NCBI GenBank assembly: GCA_905250885.1
Contig: CAJNOQ010002037.1
Span: forward strand, 2,728-26,735
Direction: 5' to 3'
DNA: 24,008 nucleotides
Source of the DNA: Didymodactylos carnosus
Taxonomy: Eukaryota > Rotifera > Eurotatoria > Philodinida > Philodinidae
Shown: in pieces, positions 1 to 8,978 of the stretch
How the letters are laid out: every line of letters begins with the position of its first letter
How positions within the stretch are numbered: the stretch's first letter is position 1
The notes under the pieces: generated by a model
Database searches by the model: none
Told to the model about the DNA's origin: nothing
Seen by the model: the letters and a program-made list of their open reading frames with translations, nothing else
Made by a program: the position numbers and the translations under genes

Positions 1-120
1 AAAAAAACCTTTTTTCAAAATTTCCCCGGGGAAAACCACAAACTTTAAAAACCAATTGGCCCAACGCCCAAACCACCATGGGCCATGGCCCCATGCCGGC
101 GGGCCCCCCCCCCCCCCCCC
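1..120. other. anomalous GC-rich, homopolymer-ended edge sequence
   Basis: The first 120 bases differ from everything after them. They consist of runs of doubled or extended bases (A, T, C, G blocks), several CCATGG-like short palindromes, and a terminal run of about 18 C. AT-rich ordinary sequence begins abruptly at about 121. No coding frame or known element is recognisable. The simplest reading is a low-quality contig end or assembly artefact. A genuine C-rich simple repeat cannot be excluded. Confidence 0.5.
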
Positions 121-313
121 ATCTGTAGTTACACCACTGCTTCTGAATGTTGATTTATTCAGGTAGGAGAGATTCAGTGACTTAATAAAACATCGACTAT
201 AAAGTGAATGTTTGCGTAAAGTAGTATAATAGTCAAAAACAAAACAATTATACTTCCGCAATTAAGTTCAAAGTACTATGTAATTTTCTTTTTCTCATTT
301 ATCTATATTTTAG

Positions 314-666
314 GTATTGATTTATCGCGTCTAGAATATGCCATGATTGTTTTATTGAATGGTATTCAAAATGATCAAGTGAAAGACACCGATTTAACAG
401 TATTCAATAATCATTTATTTAATATTCAATTAATTCAACATGATGTTAATGAAACATATGATCAGTTATTCGTTCGTATAAAAAATGTATTACTGCCACA
501 ATCTTATCAATCAGTGATCAACAGTAAACATCCAAATATTATTAAAGATTTACCATCATCAAAATATCCGTGTTTTGTGCAACTATTAAATACAACAAAT
601 GCAGTATGTGTATGGCATCGACCAAACAAGAAACAACTAACAGATTGGAAATCACAAGTTAAATAA
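314..666 (+). CDS. exon of an unrecognised protein, possibly the 5' part of the phosphatase gene
   Basis: An open frame runs from a good splice acceptor (pyrimidine-rich tract, then AG at 312-313) to a TAA at 664-666. It starts IDLSRLEYAM and ends TDWKSQVK. Composition is protein-like (hydrophobic stretches, aromatic residues, FNNHLFNIQL), and there is no in-frame ATG before 343, so it looks like an internal or 3' exon. I do not recognise the domain. It is followed within 60 bp by the phosphatase exon on the same strand, so it may be the upstream exon of that gene. However, the obvious donor at 658 (GTTAAA) and every AG before 724 give the wrong phase; only a poor donor at 608 keeps frame. 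It may instead be the real end of a separate gene, or one gene may carry a frameshift. Confidence 0.5.
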
Positions 667-723
667 TCTTTTTTCTAGAACTCAATCTACTAGGAATCAT
701 AGTGTATCTTTTTCTCTGCTTAG

Positions 724-1112
724 GTGTTACACATATTTTAACAATTCTTGGTGAAAATGAAAAAAGTTCACAGTTGATTGAATCAATTGAATTGACTGGT
801 ATTCAATCAATATGGTTAAATTTAAATAAAGCTCATGTTTCATCATTTTTAACTAATGATGATTTAAAACCAAAATTATTGGCAATTCGTAATCTATTAT
901 TAAATGAGAATTACATAAAATTAGTTATACATTGTTCAGCTGGTCTACATCGAACGGGTACAATTTGTTATTTAATATTTCGACTATGTAATTTGACCGT
1001 GAATCAAGCATTATTTGCTTTAAATTTATCTAGAGGAATAACAGCCCGAGAAGTAGGAAAAGAACGAATATTAGCAGCAGAAGAGCTGATATTACCAACT
1101 ATTTCAAAATAA
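724..1112 (+). CDS. dual-specificity/tyrosine phosphatase-like catalytic exon (3' end of gene)
   Basis: After a pyrimidine-rich acceptor (AG at 722-723) the frame reads VTHILTILGE and continues about 129 residues to TAA at 1110-1112. It carries HCSAGLHRTG at 930-959, the HC-x5-R phosphatase loop in which Cys makes the phosphocysteine intermediate and Arg binds phosphate. The VTHIL strand upstream and the helix after the loop are both usual for dual-specificity phosphatases. The acid Asp cannot be assigned safely; DD at the TNDD segment is a candidate. No in-frame ATG opens this exon, so it needs an upstream exon (phase 1, completing a Gly codon). Substrate unknown. It converges with the B-box gene on the other strand, about 195 bp away. 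Confidence 0.75.
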
Positions 1113-1137
1113 CGATAAATTTACAACAATTCATTTA

Positions 1138-1155
1138 AATAAAATTAAAAATAAA
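1138..1155 (+). terminator. two AATAAA polyadenylation signals
   Basis: AATAAA occurs at 1138-1143 and again at 1150-1155, starting 26 bp after the phosphatase stop codon. This is the expected place for 3'-end processing of that transcript. In such AT-rich sequence the hexamer is also expected by chance. Confidence 0.4.
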
Positions 1156-1307
1156 CTTTTAAACATTGTCAAATTCCTACATTCTAAAATATTTGACAAC
1201 GGCAATTAACCATGAAAACTTGTGTCAACAACAGTTGTTTGAATTTTCTTTTTCATAATAATCATTGTTAATAGAAATTCATGAAATTGATAAGGAAAAC
1301 AGGTTTT

Positions 1308-2615
1308 TCATTTAATTTTATGTAATTCTAATTGTTCAAATGTACGAATAATTAGATATGTTGAACTAAACATTATGGCACTTTTCAATGGATGTTCATA
1401 CATCATCTTAGCTTTTAGTTTTCCTTCTGATGTTATTTGATATAATAAATTTGTATCACAACTGACTAATAACCATTCATTATCGGGTAATATTGATAAA
1501 TGAGAATATATTCCAATTGTATCAAATGACCATATCAAAGTCATTGTTAAACCATCACATAAATCAAGACGCCATTCATCTGTTAATCGATTAAAAATTG
1601 TTAAACCTAATTTATTATTAGTATTTGTACAGATATCATAGATAAACTCATTTTTATTATATTGTCCATCTATAAAATTATCTAATCGTTGAATTGTTCC
1701 ACTAGATTCTATACTATAGTGTTGTATTTGATAATCTGCCCAAAAAAGAATATACAATGTTTCATTTGAACATGTACAACGAAAAAAACGTTTATCATTT
1801 TCATCTATTATTATTTTATCAATTGTTTCAATGGTAAATGTCTTTACATCTAAACTGTAGACATTTTTTTGTGTTAATATAATAAAAACATTCAATAATT
1901 GACACCAACAAACATCTCGAACGTAATCAGTACTATTAGGCAGATCGATATGTTTCAAAATTAATTCATTATCGTATAAAGATAAATTTGTACCATCACG
2001 ATCTGTTAATAGATAATGTTCATTCGATGCTAATCGACAATGACCATAACATTTAAGAATACACGTTCTAACTGGTTTATTTAAATTTAACAATGATGAT
2101 TTGTTAATAGTCTCAGTTAATTGAATTAAGACTGGATCATTCAACGATTTTATATCAATAGTTAAAAATTGTTTCTGTAATGAATTTTTCATTGTATCTA
2201 ATGCAGTTTGAAATAGTTGAATTTCATCTAATGTTTCATCATCTTCATCAATAGCTTTTTTAATTTTTTGACCTAAATTATCAATTTTATTTAGTTTTTC
2301 ATTTTTAAATTCTTTTACTAGCATTTCTATTTCATGATATTTTTGCGTATATAATTGATCAATAAACTGATGACTTTCATATTTCCAAACTTCTAATTTA
2401 TCATAAATTTGTTTCATACTATCAAAAAATTCAAAATGATTCAATTTATCTTTTAATTCATTTATTTCATCAACTAGAGGATATATTTGATCTTTTATCT
2501 CCTGTTTATGTTGATTAAAATGTTTTCCACATACATCTTGATTACAATGATAACAATGTGTTTCAACTTTTCGTTTACACGATGTTATTTGACATTGTTT
2601 CACTATACGAAGCAT
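1308..2615 (-). CDS. B-box zinc finger / coiled-coil / propeller-like protein (TRIM-like without RING)
   Basis: Single-exon gene of 435 residues when started at the ATG at 2615 (MLRIVKQC). An ATG 36 bp upstream would add only a hydrophobic AT-rich stretch before the zinc finger and is less likely. Residues 8-36 hold a B-box-like pattern: C8-x4-C13, then H20-C21, C24, C29, H32 and H36. Residues about 40-140 are rich in E, K, L and Q and look like coiled coil (KDQIYPLVDEINELKDKLNH). The remaining ~290 residues alternate short hydrophobic strands with polar loops and scattered W/D, suggesting a beta-propeller. No clear NHL or Kelch signature is readable. No RING precedes the B-box, so ubiquitin ligase activity is not supported. 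I associate this architecture with large bdelloid rotifer families (inference). Function unknown. Confidence 0.8.
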   Translation of the reverse strand: MLRIVKQCQITSCKRKVETHCYHCNQDVCGKHFNQHKQEIKDQIYPLVDEINELKDKLNHFEFFDSMKQIYDKLEVWKYESHQFIDQLYTQKYHEIEMLVKEFKNEKLNKIDNLGQKIKKAIDEDDETLDEIQLFQTALDTMKNSLQKQFLTIDIKSLNDPVLIQLTETINKSSLLNLNKPVRTCILKCYGHCRLASNEHYLLTDRDGTNLSLYDNELILKHIDLPNSTDYVRDVCWCQLLNVFIILTQKNVYSLDVKTFTIETIDKIIIDENDKRFFRCTCSNETLYILFWADYQIQHYSIESSGTIQRLDNFIDGQYNKNEFIYDICTNTNNKLGLTIFNRLTDEWRLDLCDGLTMTLIWSFDTIGIYSHLSILPDNEWLLVSCDTNLLYQITSEGKLKAKMMYEHPLKSAIMFSSTYLIIRTFEQLELHKIK

Positions 2616-2651
2616 TTTTAAATATAAAAAATATAAAAATATCAATAACAA

Positions 2652-3688
2652 TAAACTATTGAAAACATTTGCACAAAAATAATCTTTAGTTAATTTTTTT
2701 TTAAAGGAATATAATTCTTCTTGTTTTTTTGTAAGTGTCTGAGAAAAAAATTTTCTTTCTTGACATATTTCTACAATTATTTACTCATAGTCAACATAAA
2801 CTGAGTCATCTTTTTTTTATAATTTATTTCGTGCAACATTCAATATTATGTCTGTGCGCTTCAACTTAGTCTTGCGAAATTTCATCTATTTTCTAATACA
2901 ATATGAAAACAATACTCTTGTTGTCTAGAAGATTAGAAATAAGGCGCTACTATCGCTGTGCTGCACGATAAAAAACTTGTTCTTCAACCAGTTGTGATTC
3001 AAATCGATTCTTTTATACCAAAAACTATAAAGAGGACTGAAACAACTTGTTTTGTACTATTGTTCATCATAATACACTAAGAGCATTTCAGACTGTGTTA
3101 AAACAACATCTTTTCACTGTCTAAACTTAGCTGCATGTGTGTGAGTGTTTTTCTTAACTGGTGTTATGTTTAAACAAGCTTTAGCTTTCTTTGTGAATTC
3201 CATGTGTTCTTTACAAAAATAAATTCAGTTGAAGCTTTTAGAGAACTCAAAAACAAAGAAAAGGGAGTTCTTCATCTTGTCCCTGATGGGTTAGTAGTTG
3301 TCAGTTCTTGATAAATTCTTCTACTTTTCTGCATGAAAACTCGCACGAGTTTCCGGAAAAACCTCGAAGAATCTCAGTACGATTTTTCTCAAAACTCTGA
3401 GTCTCGTCTTGAATTTTTCAAAAATCGGAAAATCAGTTTCTCACAGGGGACAAATAAAGAGTTCATCTTTGGTGTAATCTTATTTATTTTAAAGTGAAAA
3501 CAAACGATTTCTCATTATAGTCTTTACTGTACAAAAAAATGGAAAGGAAGAAAAACTGAAGTAAAAAAAGAAGCGGCGTTTGAATGAAAAAAGAGAAAAT
3601 CTCAAAAATAAACAAGAATAAAAAAAAGAAAAACATACAAATCTTCTACTTTCTCTCAAAAAATCAATAATGGCAAAGTAGTGATCAG
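2652..3688. other. intergenic stretch without recognisable genes
   Basis: About 1 kb of AT-rich sequence upstream of the B-box gene. I see no coding exon, RNA gene or clear repeat. Several poly-T/poly-A runs and a GA-rich part (3540-3640) lie next to the LINE remnant that follows. It may include decayed 3' untranslated sequence of that LINE, which is on the minus strand and ends here. Confidence 0.4.
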
Positions 3689-4150
3689 TTAACTAATAGT
3701 AGTGCTCAGTGTCAGAAGGTCTTTCACATAAGAATTTGGTCCAGCATTTAACTTGGTAAAGAAAATATTTCTGGCAACATGATAAGTGGTACACTCTAAA
3801 AAGTAACGTTGCGGTGTTTCACATTTACCACATGCACACAAATCTGTAATAATAAGATTACGCATAAATAGTTTACTGTTCAGTGCTGCAAAATCAACAA
3901 TAAATTGTACAAATAGTTTTTCGTATTTTCTCTCTACTAATGGACGTTTAAAGAAAGTATTAGGAAACATATTTAGAAGACTTTTTTTAAAAACTTTAAA
4001 AACAGGAATATCTTGGAGAGTATCCATTGTTTTATCGTTCCACTCTCGAACAGAAACCGGTAAAAATGTTTTTTTAGACGTATCTGTATTTATAATTGGG
4101 GACTCTAAGATTAATTGTTTATTAGAACCAGTGTTAGTGTTCTTATGTAT
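3689..4150 (-). pseudogene. non-LTR retrotransposon ORF2 C-terminal tail
   Basis: The minus-strand frame reads through the apparent start at 4027 back to about 4150. It contains FLPVSVREWNDKTMD, typical of the segment after the reverse transcriptase of jockey/CR1-like LINEs, where an F...WN pattern recurs. It ends in a Cys/His cluster (LCACGKCETPQRYFLECTTY) like the zf-RVT tail of these elements. A stop lies just upstream of 4150 and the RT core is not contiguous, so this is a dead fragment. The thumb-like fragment at 4474-4656 on the same strand, and the gap between them, probably belong to the same broken copy. Confidence 0.7.
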
Positions 4151-4276
4151 TAAAAATATTTATTTATTTGTGTGTCTGTAAATCCTCTCACTATTTTATA
4201 AAATCAAATCATGCGATGAAAAACAAATTTGTTAACTTTCTCCATCCTAAATGATTAAAAATTTTGTCATTTTTGG

Positions 4277-4430
4277 TAGTGGCGGCGCCACATGTGGGCT
4301 GGGGTGCGCTCAGTTAAAATATTTTGAGCCCACCCAGAAAAAATTTTTTCTTTCAAAATTCAGTGAGGCCAAGCCCACCCTGGTCAAAATTCACGGGCCT
4401 GAGCCCACCCTAGCCTAAATTCCTGGTCTT
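4277..4430. repeat. GC-rich repeated segment with a hAT-like terminus
   Basis: A GC-rich island in AT-rich DNA begins TAGTGGCGGCGCCAC at 4277, containing the palindrome GTGGCGGCGCCAC in loose form. It continues with three related units containing AGCCCACCC followed by AAATTC-like spacers (about 4326, 4373 and 4405). From memory, termini starting C/T-AGTGGCG(G)CGCC are common in hAT DNA transposons. I could not find a matching opposite end or a target-site duplication, so the class is uncertain. It interrupts the two LINE fragments around it. Confidence 0.35.
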
Positions 4431-4473
4431 TGGTTCCTCTAATTGTACCATATACAATGCAACCCGCTTTATA

Positions 4474-4656
4474 CTATAGTGAAACTAATTTTTGCAAATT
4501 AATATGGGATGAAAAAATTTCATCTCCATAACAAATTATACTAAGAATAAGAGTTTTGTACAAAAGGTTTAAAACATGTAAAGAGAATGCGTTTTTAACA
4601 TAGCTTAACATATTAATAATAACATATAATTGCGTGAAAGAATAAAACTTATTCAA
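4474..4656 (-). pseudogene. reverse transcriptase thumb-like fragment of a LINE
   Basis: The frame contains LHVLNLLYKTLILSIICYGD. This resembles the stretch after the RT palm of jockey/CR1-like elements, where a helix with LY...L is followed by a tyrosine-glycine pair. Only about 60 residues remain and the catalytic palm is missing. Same strand and order as the C-terminal tail at 3689-4150, so likely the same element, separated by the GC-rich repeat. Confidence 0.45.
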
Positions 4657-4820
4657 AAAACAAATTAGAAAACTCCTGACGTTCGAAACGAGTTTAACTA
4701 TGCAGTTCAGTAAGAAACGAGTGTGTCACTGGTGTCTATCTCAAAGGTTCTGAGGGAAGGAAATAAACTTATCATTACCAAATTACTTATAAAAATACAG
4801 TAATACAACTGGCGAATAAT

Positions 4821-5473
4821 TAAAGGTACCCCCAACCCCTCTTTTTTGACCCTTTTGAAAACCGGGGAAGTCGATGTTTGATCGGAATGACATTTATACC
4901 AGAGATAGAACATCGAAAAAGAAAATCGATATATTTTTGTCCAGAAATCAGTTTGATTGCAAACAGATCAGTTTTTGTCATTTTTACGTTTGTTTAAACA
5001 TCTATAGACAAACAAGAAATTATTATTCTTTTATTCTTTTAAGAATAAACTAGAAAGAGAGAAAATAAATAAAAGCAAATTATTAGAACACAGTTGGCTT
5101 CTTTTCAGTTGGCTTTTTTTTAATTTTCTGACATGTTCTTCTATGGCTTTTCTGGAAAACTCCAATTTTCATCAGGTCACATTACTACTCCTTGGAAAAA
5201 TGGTCCAATCGAGGTGAAAATTTTGCCACAGATACTTTATACCCTATTTTAAGTCCGTTTTTGTTCTTTCCAAAAAACAAGGTTTCCTTCTCGAAATATT
5301 CGAAAAATGCTGAAAATCAGACAAAAAAACTGACATTTTTGCGTGAAAATTCTGAGCAAAAACACATCGATTTTCTTTTTCGATATTCTATCTCAGGTAC
5401 AAATGTCAGCCCGATCAAACATCGGCTTCCCCGGTTTTCAAGAGGATCGAAAAAGAAAAGGGGTACCCTTAAA
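4821..5473. repeat. imperfect inverted repeat (arms 4821-4950 and 5347-5473)
   Basis: The two arms are reverse complements with scattered mismatches. Shared blocks include GATCAAACATCG followed by CTTCCCCGGTTTTCAA, and ATCGATTTTCTTTTTCGAT. They enclose about 400 bp of AT-rich sequence with no gene. Short open frames on both strands here are the same arm read twice. The structure fits a foldback or long-terminal-inverted element without coding capacity. Confidence 0.65.
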
Positions 5474-5699
5474 TGACAATAATGAGGAATAAGCGGTAGT
5501 GATATTCTGGCTTCACCCAATGTTTCCAGATAAGCCAAAAGTTTATTGACATCTCACCTTATTGCGGAAATCTTAAGTTAAAAATTCTTTTGATCAGTGT
5601 CTTGACCATACAATGCCATCCGATTCTGATTCCATCGATTTCTTTAAGTTGTAGAGAAAGCGATCTGTACGAGTTTATCGTACTATATTCTAATTCTTA

Positions 5700-6460
5700 T
5701 GAGTCCTTCCGCGTAGGTCCGCCCCCTATTACATTCACTATTAGCCGCGAAAATTTCACTTTGCTCATCATGTAGAGCATCAAAAATAATCTAAAGGTCT
5801 CGCTTACGCTTTTTTGAAAAGATGTGTGGAAAGTGGTTTTCTAGACACCTTAAGTTTTTGGTGAGGGTGAAACCGAAGTCGGTGAAAATGAACGAAACAT
5901 TGCATAATTATATATCAAATTGTAGCTCTTGACGATTTGATTCTAATGTTGAAGAAATTTGGTCTCGATCTAACTTTACATTCGAGTGATACTCCATTTA
6001 CTTGAAAAATTCCTGAAGTTTGACTTCGATTTTCTCCTAAACGCTCCGAAAATTTTTCGAGATTATTTCAGGCTAGAAACTACTTAGTGGGATCTATAAC
6101 TTTGCCCATACAACTATCCTCGACACTTTTCATTTTTCACCCTCGGTTTTCCAGAAAATCTCTTAGAAAACTGCGGTACGGAAACACAAAGAAGTCTTAG
6201 AAAACATTGAAGTACATTAAATTCTTCATGCTGAACAGGAATATATAGTCATAATAGCTCAATATTCTTTTCATGAAGTAAGGTTTTAACGGGTTTTCTG
6301 GAAAACTGAGGGTGTCGAGGATAGTTGTATGGGCAAAGTTATAGATCCCACTAAGTAGTTTCTAGCCTGACCTTTAGATTATTTTTGATGCTCTACACGA
6401 TGGGCAAATTGAAGTTTTCGCGGCAAGATGCTCTGTAGAAAGTGGGCGGACCTGTGTGGA
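5700..6460. repeat. nested foldback structure with an interrupted left arm
   Basis: Two adjoining inverted-repeat segments form one foldback. The inner pair, 6071-6163 and 6285-6369, contains a near-perfect block of about 55 bp (GGCTAGAAACTACTTAGTGG at its outer end). The outer pair, about 5700-5801 and 6369-6460, contains GTAGAGCATCAAAAATAATC. On the right the pairs are directly adjacent. On the left, about 270 bp (5802-6070) separates them, as though something was inserted in the left arm. The outer arms carry diverged copies of the recombinase-like coding fragment described at 6374-6667. Confidence 0.65.
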
Positions 6461-6667
6461 AGCACCCTCATCATAAAGTTCCGACAACAAATTTAACACG
6501 TCCAAAGTGGACGACAGTAGATCGAAAGATTGTTTAAGCCACCAGGAAGCCCAGTTTTTCCAATAAGTCTGATAAACAGTTCGAGTTCCTTGCTCTTGGG
6601 CGTTGCTAATAAGCTCTCTCGCATTGTGAAATTCTGCTACTAGGTTTCGTGTCCCGAAACTTTTCAT
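6374..6667 (-). pseudogene. tyrosine-recombinase-like core-binding domain fragment
   Basis: A 97-codon frame begins MKSFGTRNLVAEFHNAREL and then reads GTRTVYQTYWKNWASWW and DVLNLLSELYDEGAS. A GT...Y...W..WC/W segment followed by V.NFL.EL...G is what I know from the SAM-like N-terminal domain of tyrosine recombinases in DIRS- and Crypton-type elements. The catalytic domain (R...H-x-x-R...Y) is not present, and the frame ends where the foldback begins. A second, more degraded copy runs the opposite way at about 5620-5775. Both are remnants. The assignment rests on remembered motif shape only. Confidence 0.45.
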
Positions 6668-7078
6668 TCAACTAACAGTAGAGTTTTGTTTTCTATCAAC
6701 GAATGTGTTTAACCTCCTGTTTACAATAACAAACGATCGAAAATCAGAAGCTGAGTCGGTTGTCTTAAGACACATTGTAGTTAAGTTGACCATACTATAA
6801 ACCTTATATGTTTCCGCCGTTTTGTCTAGTCATGTATTGTCTACTGAAAGTGATGAAAAATCAGATGATAACTCGCATAATAATTCTACACAGCCATATT
6901 ATATAATGCTATTACAAATTTCAATAAGACAAACGATTCATCTTCCGATTTTCGATCATTTGTTATTGTAAACACGAGGTTAAACACAGATAGAAAACAA
7001 AACTTTACAGTCAGTCGAAGGTGTGGTTTCGGGACACGAAAACCTAGTATCAGAATTTCACAACGCGAGAGAACTTAT
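6610..7078. repeat. inverted repeat (arms 6610-6753 and 6945-7078)
   Basis: The arms match in reverse complement over about 135-145 bp with few differences. Shared blocks include GTTTCGGGACACGAAA, GATAGAAAACAAAACT and TTTGTTATTGTAAACA. The loop is about 190 bp. Both arms encode the same short peptide (NLVxEFHNARELI), so this is a duplicated and inverted coding edge of the recombinase-like element. The right arm is cut by a LINE insertion beginning at 7082. Confidence 0.75.
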
Positions 7079-7566
7079 TTATACTATATCTTGTGGAGAA
7101 AAGGAAAACACTACTCATTATTTTTTACTCTGCTTACATTACGACCAGCAGAGGAACGAGCTTTTCGAAAAACTCAAAGTGCTGTTGAATTGTGATAAAA
7201 TTCACCTTGATCAGCTGCTTTTAAGAGATGTAACAATTAGACAGCTACCAACTGAGCAATTAATTGCAGTCTTTTCAGTAATATTACACTTCATCAAACG
7301 TACTGGGCGGTTTATGCCTTAAGGCCCTATTATTGCTATCTTCTCTTATCCCACTGGCACACATGGATCAACGTATCTATTTCTAAGTTATATCTCTTCC
7401 TTTTGTCACCTATTATACACACATACAACTTTCTTAATGTAGACTATTCTCTCTCTCAATGGATTTTTCTATTAATCTGCTTTTTTCTTCTTATGGGCAT
7501 ACAATGGGGCTGGCCCCGATTTACCCACATTTTCTTGCTTCGCTTAAATAAAAAAAAACTTATTTA
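7072..7566 (+). mobile_element. 5'-truncated non-LTR retrotransposon insertion with 10-bp target-site duplication
   Basis: AACTTATTTA occurs at 7072-7081 and again at 7557-7566, flanking a 475-bp insert. The insert starts inside an ORF2 C-terminus (CGEKENTTHYFLLC at about 7093-7134, a zf-RVT-type Cys/His cluster). That frame runs to TAA at 7320-7322, followed by a ~230-bp 3' untranslated region and a short A-rich tail (AAATAAAAAAAA). Severe 5' truncation, an A-rich 3' end and a direct duplication of the target are hallmarks of target-primed reverse transcription. The insertion lies at the inner end of the right arm of the 6610-7078 inverted repeat, so it is younger than that repeat. Confidence 0.75.
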
Positions 7567-7879
7567 ATTTTGGTGACATGGGGTCTTTTTCAAATTGAAT
7601 GTTGTTTGATGAAACAGTGCGGTACAGAGCTCAGAGACGTCTTGATTTGTTCAGAAATGTTTCCTGTACACGATGAAGCTGTTACAAGCAAAGTACCACT
7701 CGAATTCGGAGATTTAGTTTTCTAGAGTTTTGGTTTTCTAGAAACGGGGTTTTGTTGTAGCTATTATCTTCGAGGAGAAAAACTGAAAATACACATAGTT
7801 CAATAGTCTGAGAACCACCGTAAATAAAAGTCGGGACAATCATATACTATTCAGCATATAATTTATTGACAGTATACTT

Positions 7880-8520
7880 TCTAAAAAATCTAATATATTT
7901 CAACTTGAAGCTCGTTAAATTCTGCATTTTTTTAATATCATAACCATTCTGAGTCTGATCTTTTTTACAGCACTACACTTCACTAACTCTTCTACAACAG
8001 GTTAAAATCACTGTATCCGTTCACTATCTTGCCCATAAGTCTAACAAACTTATGATTTGAAAGAATAGGCTATACTTCATTCAGTATAGCTCATTCGATA
8101 GCCCTTTCAATTCTGCACCTTTCTATGCACAAACGATGCCTAATCTCTGTCTGTAGAAGAAACTATAGTCATTTTTATGTGACACTATAGGAAAAAGACC
8201 AAGATATCTGTCAAGTATTTGTCCAATATATTTATGAAGGCAAACTTTTAAAACAATATGTTATAGCTGATTGTGTAGTCCTTTCAAGTCCGTATTTTTC
8301 TATGTATAAACCATTTCGAGTCTGAGTGTGCTGACAAAACTGTATCCATTTTATTATATCCAATGAGGGTTACATATTTATATAAGCAGGAAAGCAAATA
8401 GTCATAGATAATGTTTGACCAATAACTTTATGAAACATTAGTTTGAAAAGATGTGCTATATATCATTTTAAAGCCCGTTTGATTACGCATGTTTTCGTGT
8501 ATAAGATTCTATTAAGCACG
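7880..8520. repeat. degenerate tandem repeat, period about 185-190 bp, about 3.5 copies
   Basis: A recurring landmark, an approximate CCCTTTCAA-TTCTGCA/GTCCGT-TTTTCTATG-ATAAACCATT, appears near 7911, 8101, 8280 and 8469. Each copy is preceded by GCTATA-like sequence and, about 40 bp earlier, by TTGaCCAATAa-TTTATGAA. The copies are strongly diverged, so this is an old satellite-like array or decayed internal repeats of a transposon. No coding potential seen. Spacing was estimated by eye. Confidence 0.5.
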
Positions 8521-8710
8521 TTGAAATTGCAGAGAAAAATGAATAAATGCGATCGAACAGACTTTTTGGATCGATGCTCAGAAATGATTAAAAATTCCAG
8601 CATATAGTAGTCAATCAACTTAACCTCTTGAATGCCGTTATTTTTCCTCTTCCGCGTCCAAAGGCATGCATATGTAAAAAAACGATTAAATATCTCTTTT
8701 GGCGTTCTAT

Positions 8711-8926
8711 TGTTTTCGCAAGGGGGAAAAAGCATACTTCTGTACTTCTGATACTTCTCCGTACTTCTTGATACTTTTTTGTACTTCTCCGTACTTCTGA
8801 AGTACGAAATACGGGACTTCGTACTTCAGAAGTACGGAGAAGTACAAAAAAGTACGAAGAAGTATCAAGAAGTACGGAGAAGTACCGAGAAGTACAGAAG
8901 TATGCTTTTTCCCCCTTGTGTTTTCG
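8711..8926. mobile_element. hAT-type MITE (200 bp) with 8-bp target-site duplication
   Basis: The element spans 8719-8918, beginning CAAGGGGGAAAAAGCATACT and ending in its reverse complement. Nearly the whole element is a hairpin. The flanks carry a direct 8-bp repeat, TGTTTTCG, at 8711-8718 and 8919-8926. An 8-bp duplication plus termini starting CA-G-rich fit the hAT superfamily. The interior consists of short repeats of AGAAGTAC and its complement, about every 8-15 bp. It has no transposase, so it would be moved by one encoded elsewhere. Short open frames on both strands are by-products of the palindrome. Confidence 0.8.
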
Positions 8927-8978
8927 TCACATGTGTTCCTCTGGCACTTTTTTTTCGTTAAAACGATAGAACGAAAAA

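Noticed and set aside
5192..5538. Two overlapping frames on opposite strands
   Set aside because: Both fall in an arm of the 4821-5473 inverted repeat, with no domain or splice context.
7023..7322. A single 99-codon protein
   Set aside because: It is a chimera: the first ~17 codons are the inverted-repeat arm and the rest is the inserted LINE tail beyond the target duplication.
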